Source: Bacillus sp. ISL-7 (lineage in GTDB: Bacteria; Bacillota; Bacilli; Bacillales_B; DSM-18226). From it: a DNA stretch of 64,000 nucleotides. The stretch is from assembly GCF_018613065.1 (NCBI RefSeq), contig NZ_JAGGQW010000031.1:248001-312000 (forward strand), given 5' to 3'. The position numbers and the translations under genes were made by a program. This document shows, piece after piece, positions 43,317 to 53,308 of the stretch (the first letter of the stretch is position 1; each line of letters starts with the position of its first letter). The notes under the pieces were generated by a model. The model made no database searches. It was not told where the DNA came from and saw nothing but the letters and a program-made list of their open reading frames with translations.

Positions 43317-43492
43317 ATGGATGAAACCAAAAAGGGTAATAGCCGGTGCAAGTCCGACTCATCCAACCAAACAAAAGACAATGAATGAATCTCCAATTTG
43401 TAGAAGCTTATCAAAGGTAACATTGATAACATGGGTTAGGCCAAGGCGGCAATGGTTTAATCTCCATTATGGTTCAACTCCATACTGACCCC
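43317..43492 (+). ncRNA. structured RNA resembling HEARO / OMEGA RNA, no nuclease gene attached
   Basis: Five helices are visible: GGATGA (43319-43324) / TCATCC (43359-43364); CGG-TGCAAGT-CCG (43344-43356); TTATCAA (43408-43414) / TTGATAA (43423-43429); GGGTTAG (43433-43439) / CTGACCC (43485-43491), which encloses AATGG/CCATT and ATGG-TTCAACT-CCAT. GCCG (43342-43345) could pair with CGGC (43447-43450) as a pseudoknot. The GGTGCAAGTCC, GGTTCAACTCC and CTGACCCC signatures are what I recall of HEARO RNAs (guide RNAs of IscB). No IscB frame is present. It may instead be a leader of the spore gene. Confidence 0.55.
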
Positions 43493-43521
43493 AAACTTAT
43501 TAAGAGGAGTGTTATTCAACT

Positions 43522-43725
43522 ATGGCAGCTAACAACAACTCTAATCAACTTCTAGTACCAGGTGTCGAGCAAGCTCTTAGTCAAATGAAGTATGAAATTG
43601 CATCTGAATTTGGTGTAAATCTTGGTGCCGATACTACTTCACGTGCCAACGGTTCTGTTGGAGGAGAAATTACAAAGCGTCTTGTAGCAATGGCTGAATC
43701 TCAACTTGGCGGATTCCAACGCTAA
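43522..43725 (+). CDS. sspB: alpha/beta-type small acid-soluble spore protein
   Basis: A 67-residue protein with the GPR protease site KYEIASEFG (near residue 24), and the conserved [20 protein letters not shown] and MAESQLGG segments. These proteins coat forespore DNA in A-like form and protect it from UV and heat. Position near yheG suggests sspB, expressed under sigma-G. GAGGAGTG is the ribosome binding site. Confidence 0.93.
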   Translation: MAANNNSNQLLVPGVEQALSQMKYEIASEFGVNLGADTTSRANGSVGGEITKRLVAMAESQLGGFQR

Positions 43726-43765
43726 TTTTTAGAAAAACCAGTAAATACAAATAAATATTATGGCT

Positions 43766-43798
43766 AAGCCCCCTTCTTTTGGAAGGGGGCTTTCATTG
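43766..43798. terminator. bidirectional terminator sspB / fumC
   Basis: AAGCCCCCTTC / GAAGGGGGCTT stem between convergent genes. Confidence 0.88.
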
Positions 43799-43799
43799 T

Positions 43800-45182
43800 T
43801 TAAATCATATTTTCAGGTCTAACCCATTTTGAAAATTGTTCTTCTGAAACATAGCCTATTTTTATGGCTGCCTCCCTTAATGAGCAATTATCTTTAAATG
43901 CAAGTTTGGCAATTTCTGCGGCCTTTTCATAGCCAATATGTGGATTTAACGCTGTAACCAACATCAAAGATCGGTTTACATGCTCTTTGATAATTTCTTC
44001 ATTGGCATGGAGACCTAAGGCACAATTTTTATTAAAAGAATTAATTCCATCCGAAAGGAGCCTGATTGATTGGATAAAATTATTAATTATTACTGGTTTA
44101 AACACATTTAACTCAAAATTCCCTTGGCTTGCCGCAAATCCAATGGCGGCGTCATTCCCAAAAACCTGGCACGCAATCATCGTCAACGCTTCACTCTGAG
44201 TAGGATTAACCTTCCCCGGCATAATGGAGCTTCCTGGCTCGTTTGCGGGAATGCTAAGTTCACCGATTCCACTGCGCGGCCCACTAGCAAGCCAGCGGAC
44301 ATCATTAGCCATTTTCATTAAATCAGCTGCCAAAGCCTTTAACGCCCCATGAACATGAACAATTTCGTCGTGACTTGTTAATGCGTGGAATTTATTCCCA
44401 GAGGAACGGAATGGATAACCTGTGAGCATCGAAAGCTGCTCGGCAGCCTTGTCACCAAACTGTGAGGGAGCATTGATTCCTGTACCAACAGCTGTCCCTC
44501 CTATCGCCAAATCAAGCAGATACTGGTTTGCCTCTGTTATCATCCTTTCACATTTTTCAAGCATTACCCGCCATCCGCTAATCTCTTGTCCCAGCGTTAG
44601 TGGTGTTGCATCCTGCAAATGAGTTCTACCTATTTTGATTATTTTTGAAAAATCCTTCTCTTTTACAAGCAGCGTGTTTTTTAATTCTGATACAGCAGGC
44701 AGGAGATCCTCTACTATTTTTGTATAGGCAGCAATATGCATTGCTGTCGGAAAGGTGTCATTGGAACTTTGCGACAAATTGACATCATCATTCGGATGGA
44801 TTTTTTCAAGATTGGCTTCTTGCTCTTTTAAATATTCATTCGCCCGATTGGCAATGACTTCATTTACGTTCATATTGGATTGAGTACCACTGCCTGTTTG
44901 CCAAACTACCAATGGAAAATGTTCATCCATCTCTCCGTTATGAATAGAATCACATACTTTTATGATTGCCTTCATTTTCCTCTCGCTGAGTTTTCCTAAT
45001 TGAAAATTGACGATTGCTGCAGCTTTTTTTATAAAAACCAGGCCATAAATTAATTCCAATGGCATTTTTTCGGAGCCAATTTTAAAATTTTCCTTACTTC
45101 GTTGTGTTTGCGCACCCCAATATTTATCTGCTGGCACACGAACCTCACCTAGCGTATCTTTTTCGATTCGATAATTCTCCAC
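43800..45182 (-). CDS. fumC: class II fumarate hydratase
   Basis: A 460-residue enzyme of the fumarase/aspartase superfamily with the signature [11 protein letters not shown] near residue 315, [11 protein letters not shown] and [14 protein letters not shown] blocks. It interconverts fumarate and malate in the TCA cycle (citG of B. subtilis). It is not part of this segment in B. subtilis, so it has been moved between ssp and yheG. Confidence 0.94.
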   Translation of the reverse strand: MENYRIEKDTLGEVRVPADKYWGAQTQRSKENFKIGSEKMPLELIYGLVFIKKAAAIVNFQLGKLSERKMKAIIKVCDSIHNGEMDEHFPLVVWQTGSGTQSNMNVNEVIANRANEYLKEQEANLEKIHPNDDVNLSQSSNDTFPTAMHIAAYTKIVEDLLPAVSELKNTLLVKEKDFSKIIKIGRTHLQDATPLTLGQEISGWRVMLEKCERMITEANQYLLDLAIGGTAVGTGINAPSQFGDKAAEQLSMLTGYPFRSSGNKFHALTSHDEIVHVHGALKALAADLMKMANDVRWLASGPRSGIGELSIPANEPGSSIMPGKVNPTQSEALTMIACQVFGNDAAIGFAASQGNFELNVFKPVIINNFIQSIRLLSDGINSFNKNCALGLHANEEIIKEHVNRSLMLVTALNPHIGYEKAAEIAKLAFKDNCSLREAAIKIGYVSEEQFSKWVRPENMI

Positions 45183-45269
45183 GTGTCATCCACACCTCAC
45201 AAATTCGTATACTTCAATATATATACCCATTCCTATCCATTTTATTAAACTATTTACAATTTACTTATA

Positions 45270-45300
45270 TAAAAAAACTGCAGACACTTGTCTGCAGTTA
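45270..45300 (-). terminator. terminator before fumC upstream region
   Basis: AACTGCAGACA / TGTCTGCAGTT stem preceded by AAAAAAA on the plus strand; ends the 27-residue membrane gene next to it. Confidence 0.8.
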
Positions 45301-45305
45301 ATAAT

Positions 45306-45389
45306 TTAATGTTTAATGATTGAATATCCGATATAATAAGAAAGGATTAAAAAACTACCGATCAATAGTACTACTGAATACTCTGACAT
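45306..45389 (-). CDS. 27-residue membrane microprotein
   Basis: MSEYSVVLLIGSFLILSYYI then GYSIIKH: a single hydrophobic helix with polar ends. GGTGGGATGTAT precedes the ATG, and a strong terminator follows 6 bases after the stop, which supports a real transcription unit. No family recognised. Confidence 0.55.
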   Translation of the reverse strand: MSEYSVVLLIGSFLILSYYIGYSIIKH

Positions 45390-45500
45390 ATACATCCCAC
45401 CCCGATCTTATTAAATACTTAAACATTTTTAAAATATCACAAGCGGCGGGTTTGACAAGTGATGATTATTACACATTATTGACTAAGAGGTGAACTTTTT

Positions 45501-46121
45501 GTGAACATTTGCCTATTTGGTGCAACGGGCAGGGTAGGCTCGATCATTTTAGAAAATGCTTTGTCCCAGCAACATTCTATAACTACACTAGTGAGAGATA
45601 TGAAAAAGCTAAATAGTAATGGTGCAGGTCTTGAGGTTAAGACAGGTAATGTACTAAATGAGACAGATATTGCTAATAGCTTAACAGGTTCAGATGTGGT
45701 CATTAGTGCATTAAATACAGATGGCACCACTACTCTGTCTGGATCGATGCCATTAATCATTAAACATATGAAAGAGCAGGAAATAAGCCGAATTATTACA
45801 ATTGGTACAGCAGGAATTCTGCAAGCTCGTTCTGCCCCACATTTATATCGATTTCAATCCTCTGAGTCGAAACGGAAAAGCACTCGTGATGCGGAGGAAC
45901 ACTTAAAAGCCTATTTAATGCTAAAAGATTCTGGACTTGATTGGACGGTTGTATGTCCTACCTACTTACCTATAGGCGAAAGAAAAGGATATTACAGGTA
46001 CGAAAAAGACTTTTTACCTGATCATCCTTCTTCCATCTCGATTTACGATACAGCTGATTTCGTATTTAAGCAGCTTATTAACAAACAATTTATCGGCTCG
46101 CGAGTGGGACTTACTTATTGA
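45501..46121 (+). CDS. yheG: NAD(P)-dependent oxidoreductase YheG
   Basis: A 206-residue Rossmann protein of the atypical SDR (NmrA/BVR-B) type with FGATGRVGS at residues 6-14 and a C-terminal substrate region (YYRYEKDFLPDHPSSIS). Starts with GTG after AAGAGGTG. The substrate is unknown. Position beside yheH/yheI matches B. subtilis. Confidence 0.85.
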   Translation: MNICLFGATGRVGSIILENALSQQHSITTLVRDMKKLNSNGAGLEVKTGNVLNETDIANSLTGSDVVISALNTDGTTTLSGSMPLIIKHMKEQEISRIITIGTAGILQARSAPHLYRFQSSESKRKSTRDAEEHLKAYLMLKDSGLDWTVVCPTYLPIGERKGYYRYEKDFLPDHPSSISIYDTADFVFKQLINKQFIGSRVGLTY

Positions 46122-46126
46122 AAAAA

Positions 46127-46160
46127 GACCCCTTAACAAATTTCGTTAAGGGGCCATTTT
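46127..46160. terminator. bidirectional terminator yheG / bmrD
   Basis: CCCCTTAAC / GTTAAGGGG with A and T tracts on either side. Confidence 0.85.
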
Positions 46161-46161
46161 T

Positions 46162-48177
46162 CTATCCTGCCAGATCTGTGCTGCCCTGCTGAAGTTGGTA
46201 CATCTGATAATATTTCCCCTTATTCCCCATCAATTCATCATGTGATCCCTTTTCAACGATCGTCCCTCGATCCAATACAATTATTTGATCGGCATTTCGA
46301 ATCGTTGATAACCGGTGGGCAATGATAAAGGTTGTTCTCCCTTTTTTCAGGACATCCATAGCCTCTTGGATCACTGCTTCTGTCTCTGTATCAATACTAG
46401 AAGTGGCTTCGTCAAGAATTAGAATCGCAGGATTAAAGCTAAGCGCACGGGCAAAAGAAATTATCTGCCGCTGCCCGCTCGAAAGGGTGCTTCCTTTCTC
46501 AAGAACAGGTTCATCATACCCATTTTCTAAATTTTTGAATACCTTTTCTGCTCCAACATCCTTTAATGCTTTCTCGATTTTTTCTTTTGTCATCGAAGGA
46601 TCATTAAGACTTACATTGGAAGCAATCGTTCCTGTAAATAGATAGGGATCCTGTAAAACGATGCCCATATGGTTTCGGATCGTTTGACGTGGGATGGATT
46701 CAATATCCCTTCCATCAATCGTAATTTTCCCCTTTTGACAATCATAAAAGCGGAAAAGTAAATTCATGATTGAACTTTTTCCAGAACCTGAATGACCCAC
46801 GAGGGCAATTGTTTCACCTTGCTTCGCTTCAAAATCAATATTCTTTAGCACGAATTCTCCTTCTTTGTATCCAAACGAAACATGATCAAATCTTACATTC
46901 CCTTTAAAACGAGCAATCCGCTCACCACTAACATTTTCCCCTGGCTCATCCATCAACTTGAATACTCGTTCACCGGCCACAAGTGCCTGCTCTAAATTAG
47001 CCAATTGATTGACAATCCCCTGAACAGGTTGGAAAAGGCGGTTGATGTAATCAACAAAGGCATATAGCATCCCAAGTGATAGGATAGTTGAAGTATTCAG
47101 CGCCTGGCCCCCGAAATACCAAATAAATGCCACAAAAATGAGATTTCTTAATATCCCAACCAGATTATGAGAGGTTAATGCATTTAAACTTAATAGCTTA
47201 TTCTGGTACGTAAAATGCTCATGGTTTAGTTTTTCAAAATCTGCTTTTGTTTCTTTTTCGCGACTGAACGCCTGAATAATACTCATCCCTTGGATGGACT
47301 CATTGATGGTTGCATTTATATCGCTATTCCTAGACCGGATGACACGGTTATATTTAGAAGCATACTTCCGGTATATTAGCATCCATGCATATAGAATTGG
47401 CAATAATAACAAACAAATCGCTGCAAGCTTTCCATTCAAAATAAACAAGGCAACATATATTCCTGTAATATATATGGCACTAGTAAAAAAGGTAGCAAGA
47501 ACAGTAACATATAACTCCCGGATTGCTTCTGTATCATTCGTGATTCTTGCTACCACTTTACCTGCAGGCAAATTATCAAAATAATTAATCGGCAACCGTT
47601 GTATCTGACCATAGACATCTTCTCGCATTTTTTGAATGATACGGTTGGCTGATTTTTGTAATAAAAAACGTTCTCCGTATTGAAAAACGGCTGATACAAC
47701 CAAGAGTCCAAAATAGATGGCCAATAGTTGAAAGATAGCTGGAATCTCTGGCTGGTAAAAGGATAATATTTCAGACCCCTTTAGGGTTTTCGCCTGATAC
47801 TCTGCCTTTCGTCCACCTTTTTTAATCTCCAAAATTCCTGCTTTTAAGCTTCTCTTCCCATCAAATTCAAGTCTTTGGTCAATGAAAACGAACTTGGAAC
47901 CGACTTGCAAAATTTGAATTTGTTTTCCCTTTTGTTCTGATATAGATAAATACTTTTCTCTTGTGTAAAATTTCCCGTCATAATTCACTGCCCGATTGCC
48001 ACTTGCGGTTTCATACCAAACAGATTCAATCCCTAATATATGCTGATCTATAATATTTTTAGCAATAAACGGTCCTGCAAGGTCGGTTCCGACAGAAATG
48101 GTCAGCATGAACAATGCCGCTATAATAATTTTTTTATAAGTAAAAGCGTACTTAGTTAATCGCTTCCCAGTTGTCAT
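46162..48177 (-). CDS. bmrD: ABC multidrug exporter half BmrD (YheH)
   Basis: A 671-residue half-transporter: TM1, a large extracytoplasmic insert (about residues 45-145), five more membrane helices and an ATPase domain with GHSGSGKSS, LILDEATSSID and a non-canonical signature LSSGQ. The catalytic Glu is present. It forms a heterodimer with BmrC; the altered signature here faces the altered Walker B of BmrC, defining the degenerate site. It overlaps bmrC by four bases. Confidence 0.92.
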   Translation of the reverse strand: MTTGKRLTKYAFTYKKIIIAALFMLTISVGTDLAGPFIAKNIIDQHILGIESVWYETASGNRAVNYDGKFYTREKYLSISEQKGKQIQILQVGSKFVFIDQRLEFDGKRSLKAGILEIKKGGRKAEYQAKTLKGSEILSFYQPEIPAIFQLLAIYFGLLVVSAVFQYGERFLLQKSANRIIQKMREDVYGQIQRLPINYFDNLPAGKVVARITNDTEAIRELYVTVLATFFTSAIYITGIYVALFILNGKLAAICLLLLPILYAWMLIYRKYASKYNRVIRSRNSDINATINESIQGMSIIQAFSREKETKADFEKLNHEHFTYQNKLLSLNALTSHNLVGILRNLIFVAFIWYFGGQALNTSTILSLGMLYAFVDYINRLFQPVQGIVNQLANLEQALVAGERVFKLMDEPGENVSGERIARFKGNVRFDHVSFGYKEGEFVLKNIDFEAKQGETIALVGHSGSGKSSIMNLLFRFYDCQKGKITIDGRDIESIPRQTIRNHMGIVLQDPYLFTGTIASNVSLNDPSMTKEKIEKALKDVGAEKVFKNLENGYDEPVLEKGSTLSSGQRQIISFARALSFNPAILILDEATSSIDTETEAVIQEAMDVLKKGRTTFIIAHRLSTIRNADQIIVLDRGTIVEKGSHDELMGNKGKYYQMYQLQQGSTDLAG

Positions 48178-49931
48178 GCTGATACCCCCTCATCGACCTT
48201 ACCTGCAATCTGTTGGCGGATAAATTGTTCCTTATACCACCCATTGTGTTCAATCAGTTGTTCATGTGTTCCCTCTTCAACAATTCTGCCTTCATCTAGA
48301 ACGATAATATGGTCTGCATGCTCGATAGCAGACATTCGGTGAGTAGTAATAATCGTTGTTTTATCTGTTCTTACCAAGCGGATATTATCAATAATTTGTT
48401 TTTCTGTTTTCGCATCAACGGCTGATAAGGAATCATCAAGAATAAGGATTTCTGGATTTTTGATAAGCGCGCGGGCAATCGAAATACGTTGTTTTTGCCC
48501 TCCTGATAAGGCCACACCCTTTTCTCCTACCATCGTAGCTAATCCTTCCGGAAGCATTTCAAGATCCTTACGGAACGCCGCTAAATCTATGGCTGTTTCT
48601 AACTCTTCGTCGCTGGCATCTGTCCTGCCGAAAAGAATATTGTCTTTCACACTTCGAGAAAACAGGACATGATCTTGGGGCACATAACCAATCCAGTTAC
48701 GGACTTGATTCAAGGTTTGTTCCTCTAATGATACCTCTGAAATAGATACCTTACCGGTCCCAAGTGGATATTGCCTTAATAACTGCTTAATAAAGGTGGT
48801 CTTTCCTGAGCCCGTTTTACCTACAATTCCTAATGTTTGCCCCTGAAGAAGTTTAACATCCACATTTTTTAGATTGTCATTTTTAGAAGATGGATACCTG
48901 AAGGTTGCCTTTTGATAATCAATACGATCCGCTGTAGCGATTGCAACAGGTTCGAGTGGATTGCCGACTTCTACCTTATAATTAAGTATCTCATTCACAC
49001 GGTCTAGAGAGGCATTCCCTCTTTGCATCACATTGATTAACTCACCAATAGCAAACATTGGCCATATCAGCATCCCTAAATACACATTAAAGGAAACCAG
49101 ATTGCCTAATGTAATCGTTTGATGAAAAACTAAATAAGCACCATACCCGAGACCAATTAAATAGCTTATTCCTACAAGCACCTTTATCGTGGGATCAAAT
49201 AAGGCATCAATTTTTGCAACCCTAATATTCTTATGATAAACATCCTCCGTGAGTTGATGAAACCGATTACAATCAGCCGCTTCTTGAACAAAAGCACGGA
49301 TGACCCTTACTCCTGCGACAGATTCAAGCACCCTGTCATTCAGTTCACCGAAGGCATCCTGCGCTTCCATAAAGCGAGTATGAATCCTTTTCCCATAAAT
49401 TTTCATTAAAATGGCCATTAATGGCAGCGGGATAATAGCCGCTAATGTTAACTTCCAGCTAATGAAAAGTCCCATTGTCAACAGCAAGGTTAACATCCAA
49501 ACGCTAGAATCCACTAGGGTTAGGATCCCAAAGCCTGCTGTAATAGAGATGGCTTTTAAATCATTTGTAGCACGTGCCATTAAGTCCCCTGTTCGATTTT
49601 TTTCATAAAATCCCGGGGTCATTTTTATTAAGTGCTTGACAAATCGAGACCTGAGTTTCCTTTCAACGAGGAAGGCCCCTCCAAATAAACGATACATCCA
49701 TATATAGGTGATCGCGTAGGATGACACCGTAATTAATAAAAGAATACCGAGGTACCTGAGAATTTTCTGTTTACTTATAATACCGATATGAATATCATCA
49801 ATCGCCATTCCAATTAATTTTGGCGGCATCACATCCAAAATACCAACTAAAATTAATAGCGTAATGGCAATCATATATCGCTGCCAATTTTCTCTAAAGA
49901 ACCAACTTAATTTTTTTAATACCGCAAACAT
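48174..49931 (-). CDS. bmrC: ABC multidrug exporter half BmrC (YheI)
   Basis: A 585-residue half-transporter with six membrane helices and an ATPase domain: GKTGSGKTT, canonical LSGGQKQR, and Walker B ILILDDSLSAVD, in which the usual catalytic Glu is Asp. This is the degenerate subunit. BmrCD exports drugs such as doxorubicin and Hoechst dye and is induced by translation inhibitors in B. subtilis. AAGGGGGC is its ribosome binding site. Confidence 0.92.
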   Translation of the reverse strand: MFAVLKKLSWFFRENWQRYMIAITLLILVGILDVMPPKLIGMAIDDIHIGIISKQKILRYLGILLLITVSSYAITYIWMYRLFGGAFLVERKLRSRFVKHLIKMTPGFYEKNRTGDLMARATNDLKAISITAGFGILTLVDSSVWMLTLLLTMGLFISWKLTLAAIIPLPLMAILMKIYGKRIHTRFMEAQDAFGELNDRVLESVAGVRVIRAFVQEAADCNRFHQLTEDVYHKNIRVAKIDALFDPTIKVLVGISYLIGLGYGAYLVFHQTITLGNLVSFNVYLGMLIWPMFAIGELINVMQRGNASLDRVNEILNYKVEVGNPLEPVAIATADRIDYQKATFRYPSSKNDNLKNVDVKLLQGQTLGIVGKTGSGKTTFIKQLLRQYPLGTGKVSISEVSLEEQTLNQVRNWIGYVPQDHVLFSRSVKDNILFGRTDASDEELETAIDLAAFRKDLEMLPEGLATMVGEKGVALSGGQKQRISIARALIKNPEILILDDSLSAVDAKTEKQIIDNIRLVRTDKTTIITTHRMSAIEHADHIIVLDEGRIVEEGTHEQLIEHNGWYKEQFIRQQIAGKVDEGVSA

Positions 49932-49955
49932 AACTGACTGCCCCCTTATGTTTTA

Positions 49956-50015
49956 CTATCCGCCTTCTAGCGCCTCCGTTGTATTTCCAATCCTGACTAA
50001 TTCTAAATTTCCCAT
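49956..50015 (-). CDS. 19-residue frame upstream of bmrC
   Basis: MGNLELVRIGNTTEALEGG has a near-perfect ribosome binding site (AAGGAGGTAAATTTG) and ends 25 bases before bmrC. It lies after the terminator, so translating it may affect access to the bmrC start or it may be a remnant. Confidence 0.45.
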   Translation of the reverse strand: MGNLELVRIGNTTEALEGG

Positions 50016-50047
50016 CAAATTTACCTCCTTAAAGCATTTTTATTTAT

Positions 50048-50078
50048 AAAAAAAGACATACCGCAGTAGTGCAGTATG
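50048..50078 (-). terminator. attenuator terminator before bmrCD
   Basis: On the minus strand CATACTGCA-CTAC-TGCGGTATG is followed by TCTTTTTTT. It lies between the leader peptide and bmrC, so it can abort transcription of the operon. Confidence 0.8.
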
Positions 50079-50087
50079 CCTCCTTTT

Positions 50088-50148
50088 AAAAAAAGGGACA
50101 AAAAAACACACGTTACGTATCAAATAAAACGCAACCTGTGTTTTTGTC
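50088..50148 (-). promoter_or_regulatory. second hairpin of the bmrCD leader
   Basis: On the minus strand GACAAAAACACA pairs with TGTGTTTTTTTGTC around a 26-base loop, followed by CCCTTTTTTT. It may be a first terminator or an anti-terminator partner controlled by ribosomes on the leader peptide. Confidence 0.65.
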
Positions 50149-50172
50149 ATTTATTAATTTTCGCGTCTAAAA

Positions 50173-50247
50173 TTAACAGGAAAATTCTTCAGGACAGGTT
50201 ACATTCAAATATTCAAATGGTAAAAAAGCTGGATTGAATTTAATCAT
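50173..50247 (-). CDS. BmrB-like leader peptide
   Basis: A 24-residue frame, MIKFNPAFLPFEYLNVTCPE then EFSC, with GGGAGGG upstream. It occupies the place of the BmrB leader peptide in B. subtilis, where ribosomes stalled by antibiotics let transcription pass the terminator. The peptide itself is not obviously conserved, but the arrangement is. Pro and Phe codons near the start could be sensitive points. Confidence 0.65.
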   Translation of the reverse strand: MIKFNPAFLPFEYLNVTCPEEFSC

Positions 50248-50363
50248 TATTGTAACCCTCCCTTTCCTTTTTTTTCTTCTTTTGTTAGATTATCACCAGT
50301 TTATTTAAAAGTCAATTCCCATTTTTCAGAATTGTTTTATCTATTGTCTTTCGGATAAAAATA

Positions 50364-52505
50364 TTAGTGACCCTCACCATTCCCTCTATTCTTCCACTTC
50401 TTCTTCCACTTTTCCTTTTGCTTATTCCACTTCTCTTCCCATTTCTGAACCTCATTATTAAAGTTCTCTTGAATATTACCTCGTTTCTTCGCCTCTTCTT
50501 CCAGCCTTTTCTTCTCTATAAATGAAGTAATATGTGAGACATTAAAGCTTTCCGATGGTGCATTCTTTAGTGCCTCCGTCATCACTTCACGAAAAACAAC
50601 CGCCGAACCTTTATTACTTATTGGAGTTACGTAATGATTAGCATCTGTTTTATCATAGCCTACCCAAATAGCTCCAACCAGCTGTGGTGTATAACCAACA
50701 AACCATTGGTCCTTTACACCATTGATGCCCTTGATTGGAACCTGAGTTGAACCTGTTTTCCCTGCCGTTTCTCGGCCCGGTATTTGTGCAGCACTTCCTG
50801 TTCCTTGTTCAACTACACCAAGGAGCATTGTCGTCATATTATCGGTAACAGCTTTTGTAGTGACTCGCTCCTTTTTTGTTTTCCACTCAGCGATTACATT
50901 TCCGTCTGCATCCACAATTTTCTTGATTGCATGGGTCGTCACTCTTACACCATGATTCGGAAAAACAGCAAAGGCTTCAGCCATGTTGAGGGGAGAGACT
51001 CCTTTATGCAAGCCTCCCAGGGCAAGTGATAAATTGCGGTCATTTTTGTCCAATGAAATTCCAAACCGTTTGATAGAATCTAATCCTTCTTCGATCCCTA
51101 GCTCATTTAATAACCATACTGCTGAAACATTTTTTGATTCTTTAACGGCTTCATACATCGGCACTTCTCCAGCATATTGATGATCGTAATTACTCGGTTG
51201 ATAATCGCCAAAAGTCATCGGTTCATCTTTTAACATATCGGTCATTCCCCAGCCATTTTCCAGTGCAGGTGTATAAACAGCTAATGGCTTAAAGGAGGAT
51301 CCTGGCTGTGCTTCTAATTGTGAAGCACGATTATAGCCCCTAAAGGTGTGTTTCCCTCTACCGCCAACAATGGCCCTGATCCCGCCTGTCTTTGGATCAA
51401 CTAATACTCCACCACTCTGTATAAGGCGATCCTTTCCTTTTGGAAATAATGTATCATTTTGATACGTCTTTTCCATTGCTGTTTGCATCGTCGGTTCTAA
51501 CTCTGTATAAATTTGATAGCCGCCTGTTAGTAATTTATCCTGTGATAAGCCGTATTGGTTGATTGCTTCATCTAATACCTGATCAACATAATATGGAAAT
51601 TTACCTCTGAACGGGTCCCCTCCCCTATAATTCAAAACCACTTTTTCATGCTTCGCCTTCTCATATTGCCGACTCGAAATATACCCTTGTTTTCGCATTT
51701 GTGTTAATACTAGATTTCGCCTTTCAGTCGCTTTCTCCATATGTTCATACGGATTTAAGGCTGATGGCGCTTTAATTAACCCTGCGAGTAAGGCAGATTC
51801 ACTGATTGTTAGGTCTTTCACCTCTTTGGCAAAATATTTGCTGGCAGCAGTCTTTATTCCCCATGCACCATTTCCAAAGTAGATTTGATTTAAATACATT
51901 TGGAGGATTTCGGGTTTCGAATACTCCCGTTCAATCTGAAGTGCTAAAAAAACTTCCTCCATTTTCCTGTTTAAAGTTTTTTGTGATGTAAGTAGAGTAT
52001 TCTTTGTCAATTGTTGAGTAATGGTACTGCCGCCTTCGACCATTCCTCCAGCTTTTAAGTCACGGATGAGTGCCCTAGAGGTTCCAATTAGATCGACACC
52101 ATTATGTTGATAAAACCGATGATCCTCAATGGCAATGATGGCAGTTTTCAATGAATCAGGCACCTGCTTGATTGAGACACCTTCATTTTTATTGGCCGAC
52201 ACTTTACTTGCTACATTCTCGTTTACATCATAAAACACGGTTGCTTGGGGCAGCTCGTTTTTAAGTCCAGAAATATCTGCATCCTTGGAAAAATAATAAA
52301 GAAGACCGAAAAAACTTAAGACGAGAACCAATACTGATAGCACTAATATTTGTAGTAAGTGCCACTTTTTCCAGTTCATAAAAATGGCGCTAACTTTATC
52401 TTTAAATACCAAATGAAAAACATCCTTTAACTGTAATCTTAACAGGTATACTTTTTTGAGTATGGGGTTGATTTTATGATGGTTTTCTATGAAAGATAAC
52501 TCCAA
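50364..52505 (-). CDS. pbpF: class A penicillin-binding protein (PbpF/PBP2C type)
   Basis: A 713-residue bifunctional peptidoglycan synthase: one membrane helix (about 50-70), a GT51 glycosyltransferase with [13 protein letters not shown] (Glu near 125) and [12 protein letters not shown], and a transpeptidase with SSFK (Ser in GSSFKPLA near 395), SKN (SxN) and KTGST. The C-terminal tail is rich in Lys, Trp and Glu. PbpF contributes to forespore wall synthesis. Length equals that of B. subtilis PbpF (714). Confidence 0.9.
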   Translation of the reverse strand: MELSFIENHHKINPILKKVYLLRLQLKDVFHLVFKDKVSAIFMNWKKWHLLQILVLSVLVLVLSFFGLLYYFSKDADISGLKNELPQATVFYDVNENVASKVSANKNEGVSIKQVPDSLKTAIIAIEDHRFYQHNGVDLIGTSRALIRDLKAGGMVEGGSTITQQLTKNTLLTSQKTLNRKMEEVFLALQIEREYSKPEILQMYLNQIYFGNGAWGIKTAASKYFAKEVKDLTISESALLAGLIKAPSALNPYEHMEKATERRNLVLTQMRKQGYISSRQYEKAKHEKVVLNYRGGDPFRGKFPYYVDQVLDEAINQYGLSQDKLLTGGYQIYTELEPTMQTAMEKTYQNDTLFPKGKDRLIQSGGVLVDPKTGGIRAIVGGRGKHTFRGYNRASQLEAQPGSSFKPLAVYTPALENGWGMTDMLKDEPMTFGDYQPSNYDHQYAGEVPMYEAVKESKNVSAVWLLNELGIEEGLDSIKRFGISLDKNDRNLSLALGGLHKGVSPLNMAEAFAVFPNHGVRVTTHAIKKIVDADGNVIAEWKTKKERVTTKAVTDNMTTMLLGVVEQGTGSAAQIPGRETAGKTGSTQVPIKGINGVKDQWFVGYTPQLVGAIWVGYDKTDANHYVTPISNKGSAVVFREVMTEALKNAPSESFNVSHITSFIEKKRLEEEAKKRGNIQENFNNEVQKWEEKWNKQKEKWKKKWKNRGNGEGH

Positions 52506-52518
52506 CGATTAGTATTCC

Positions 52519-52557
52519 ACAAAAAAGAAAAAAGATGGGCAGAATTCCCATCTTTTC
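52519..52557 (-). terminator. terminator after the XRE gene
   Basis: AAAAGATGGG / CCCATCTTTT with an A run on the plus-strand 5' side. Confidence 0.75.
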
Positions 52558-52565
52558 AATGTCTA

Positions 52566-53021
52566 TTATTCATTTTTTATCAATTCTTTAAAGCGTTGTC
52601 TCGAAAGTTTTTCATCAATACTGCTAAAGATGCGGTAATTTCTTTCATCCAAGATGCGAAAATGTTTACTTAGAATATTTTGTTGAAGAATATAACCGTT
52701 TTTCTTTGATAATACTCTCCACCAGATCCTGCCGCCAAACGTTTTTGATTTACGAATATCTATTCCTTCACGGGCAACCGTTTCTAACACTTCGAGCGGT
52801 TCATTTCCAAATAAGAATTGGACTGTTTCCGTTTCACGAAAAAGAGCGCAAATAGAAACAGCGGTAGACCAGTTGGCAAGAACTCTGCCTTTCTCAATTT
52901 GAACAAGTGTTTTCTTTGAGACACCAATGATTTCTGCCATTTTATCCTGAGTATAACCTGCCTCGGTTCGAATGAGACGAAGTTTTTCAGAAACCTGCAT
53001 CATAATTTCATCCCTGGTCAC
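52566..53021 (-). CDS. XRE-family regulator next to feo operon
   Basis: A protein of about 151 residues with an N-terminal helix-turn-helix (YTQDKMAEIIGVSKKTLVQI near residues 23-42) and an unrecognised C-terminal domain (FGGRIWWRVLSKKNGYILQQN...). GGAAGGGCTGAAC supports a GTG at 53021; ATGs at 53003 and 53000 are possible. It is codirectional with and downstream of feoAB but separated by a hairpin (53097-53125). Its target is unknown. Confidence 0.7.
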   Translation of the reverse strand: MTRDEIMMQVSEKLRLIRTEAGYTQDKMAEIIGVSKKTLVQIEKGRVLANWSTAVSICALFRETETVQFLFGNEPLEVLETVAREGIDIRKSKTFGGRIWWRVLSKKNGYILQQNILSKHFRILDERNYRIFSSIDEKLSRQRFKELIKNE

Positions 53022-53131
53022 GTTCAGCCCTTCCTTCAATTCCAACTAGTGTAATTTTACACTAGATTGTCGTATCATTCAAATATTAACATTAAAAAAC
53101 TGCTACCTCATGGATAGCAGTCTTTTAATAA

Positions 53132-53287
53132 TTATTGTATTTTAGGAGGGATGCCGCACTTGCTAGAACATGAATTATTCAAATCACATGCGCCGCATTT
53201 TCCCTTTTTCGATTTATTAATAAACCTGACCAAGGCCCAGCTCGCGTATCCAAAAATAGCTGCCCCTATCAAAATATTGGCAATCAT
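53132..53287 (-). CDS. FeoB-associated Cys-rich membrane protein
   Basis: A 51-residue protein with one membrane helix (NILIGAAIFGYASWALVRFI) and a Cys-rich tail (CGACDLNNSCSSKCG). This is the typical small partner encoded after feoB in Firmicutes, proposed to help iron transfer. GAGGTGGAGCAA precedes the ATG. A hairpin with TTTTAATAATTA follows. Confidence 0.85.
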   Translation of the reverse strand: MIANILIGAAIFGYASWALVRFINKSKKGKCGACDLNNSCSSKCGIPPKIQ

Positions 53288-53308
53288 TTGCTCCACCTCT
53301 TTTAAGAA

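Noticed and set aside
43300..43510. Group I or group II intron, or cobalamin riboswitch, before sspB
   Set aside because: The GGTGCAAGTCC segment recalls these at first sight, but intron core elements (domain V, P7) and the B12 box are not present and the element is far too short.
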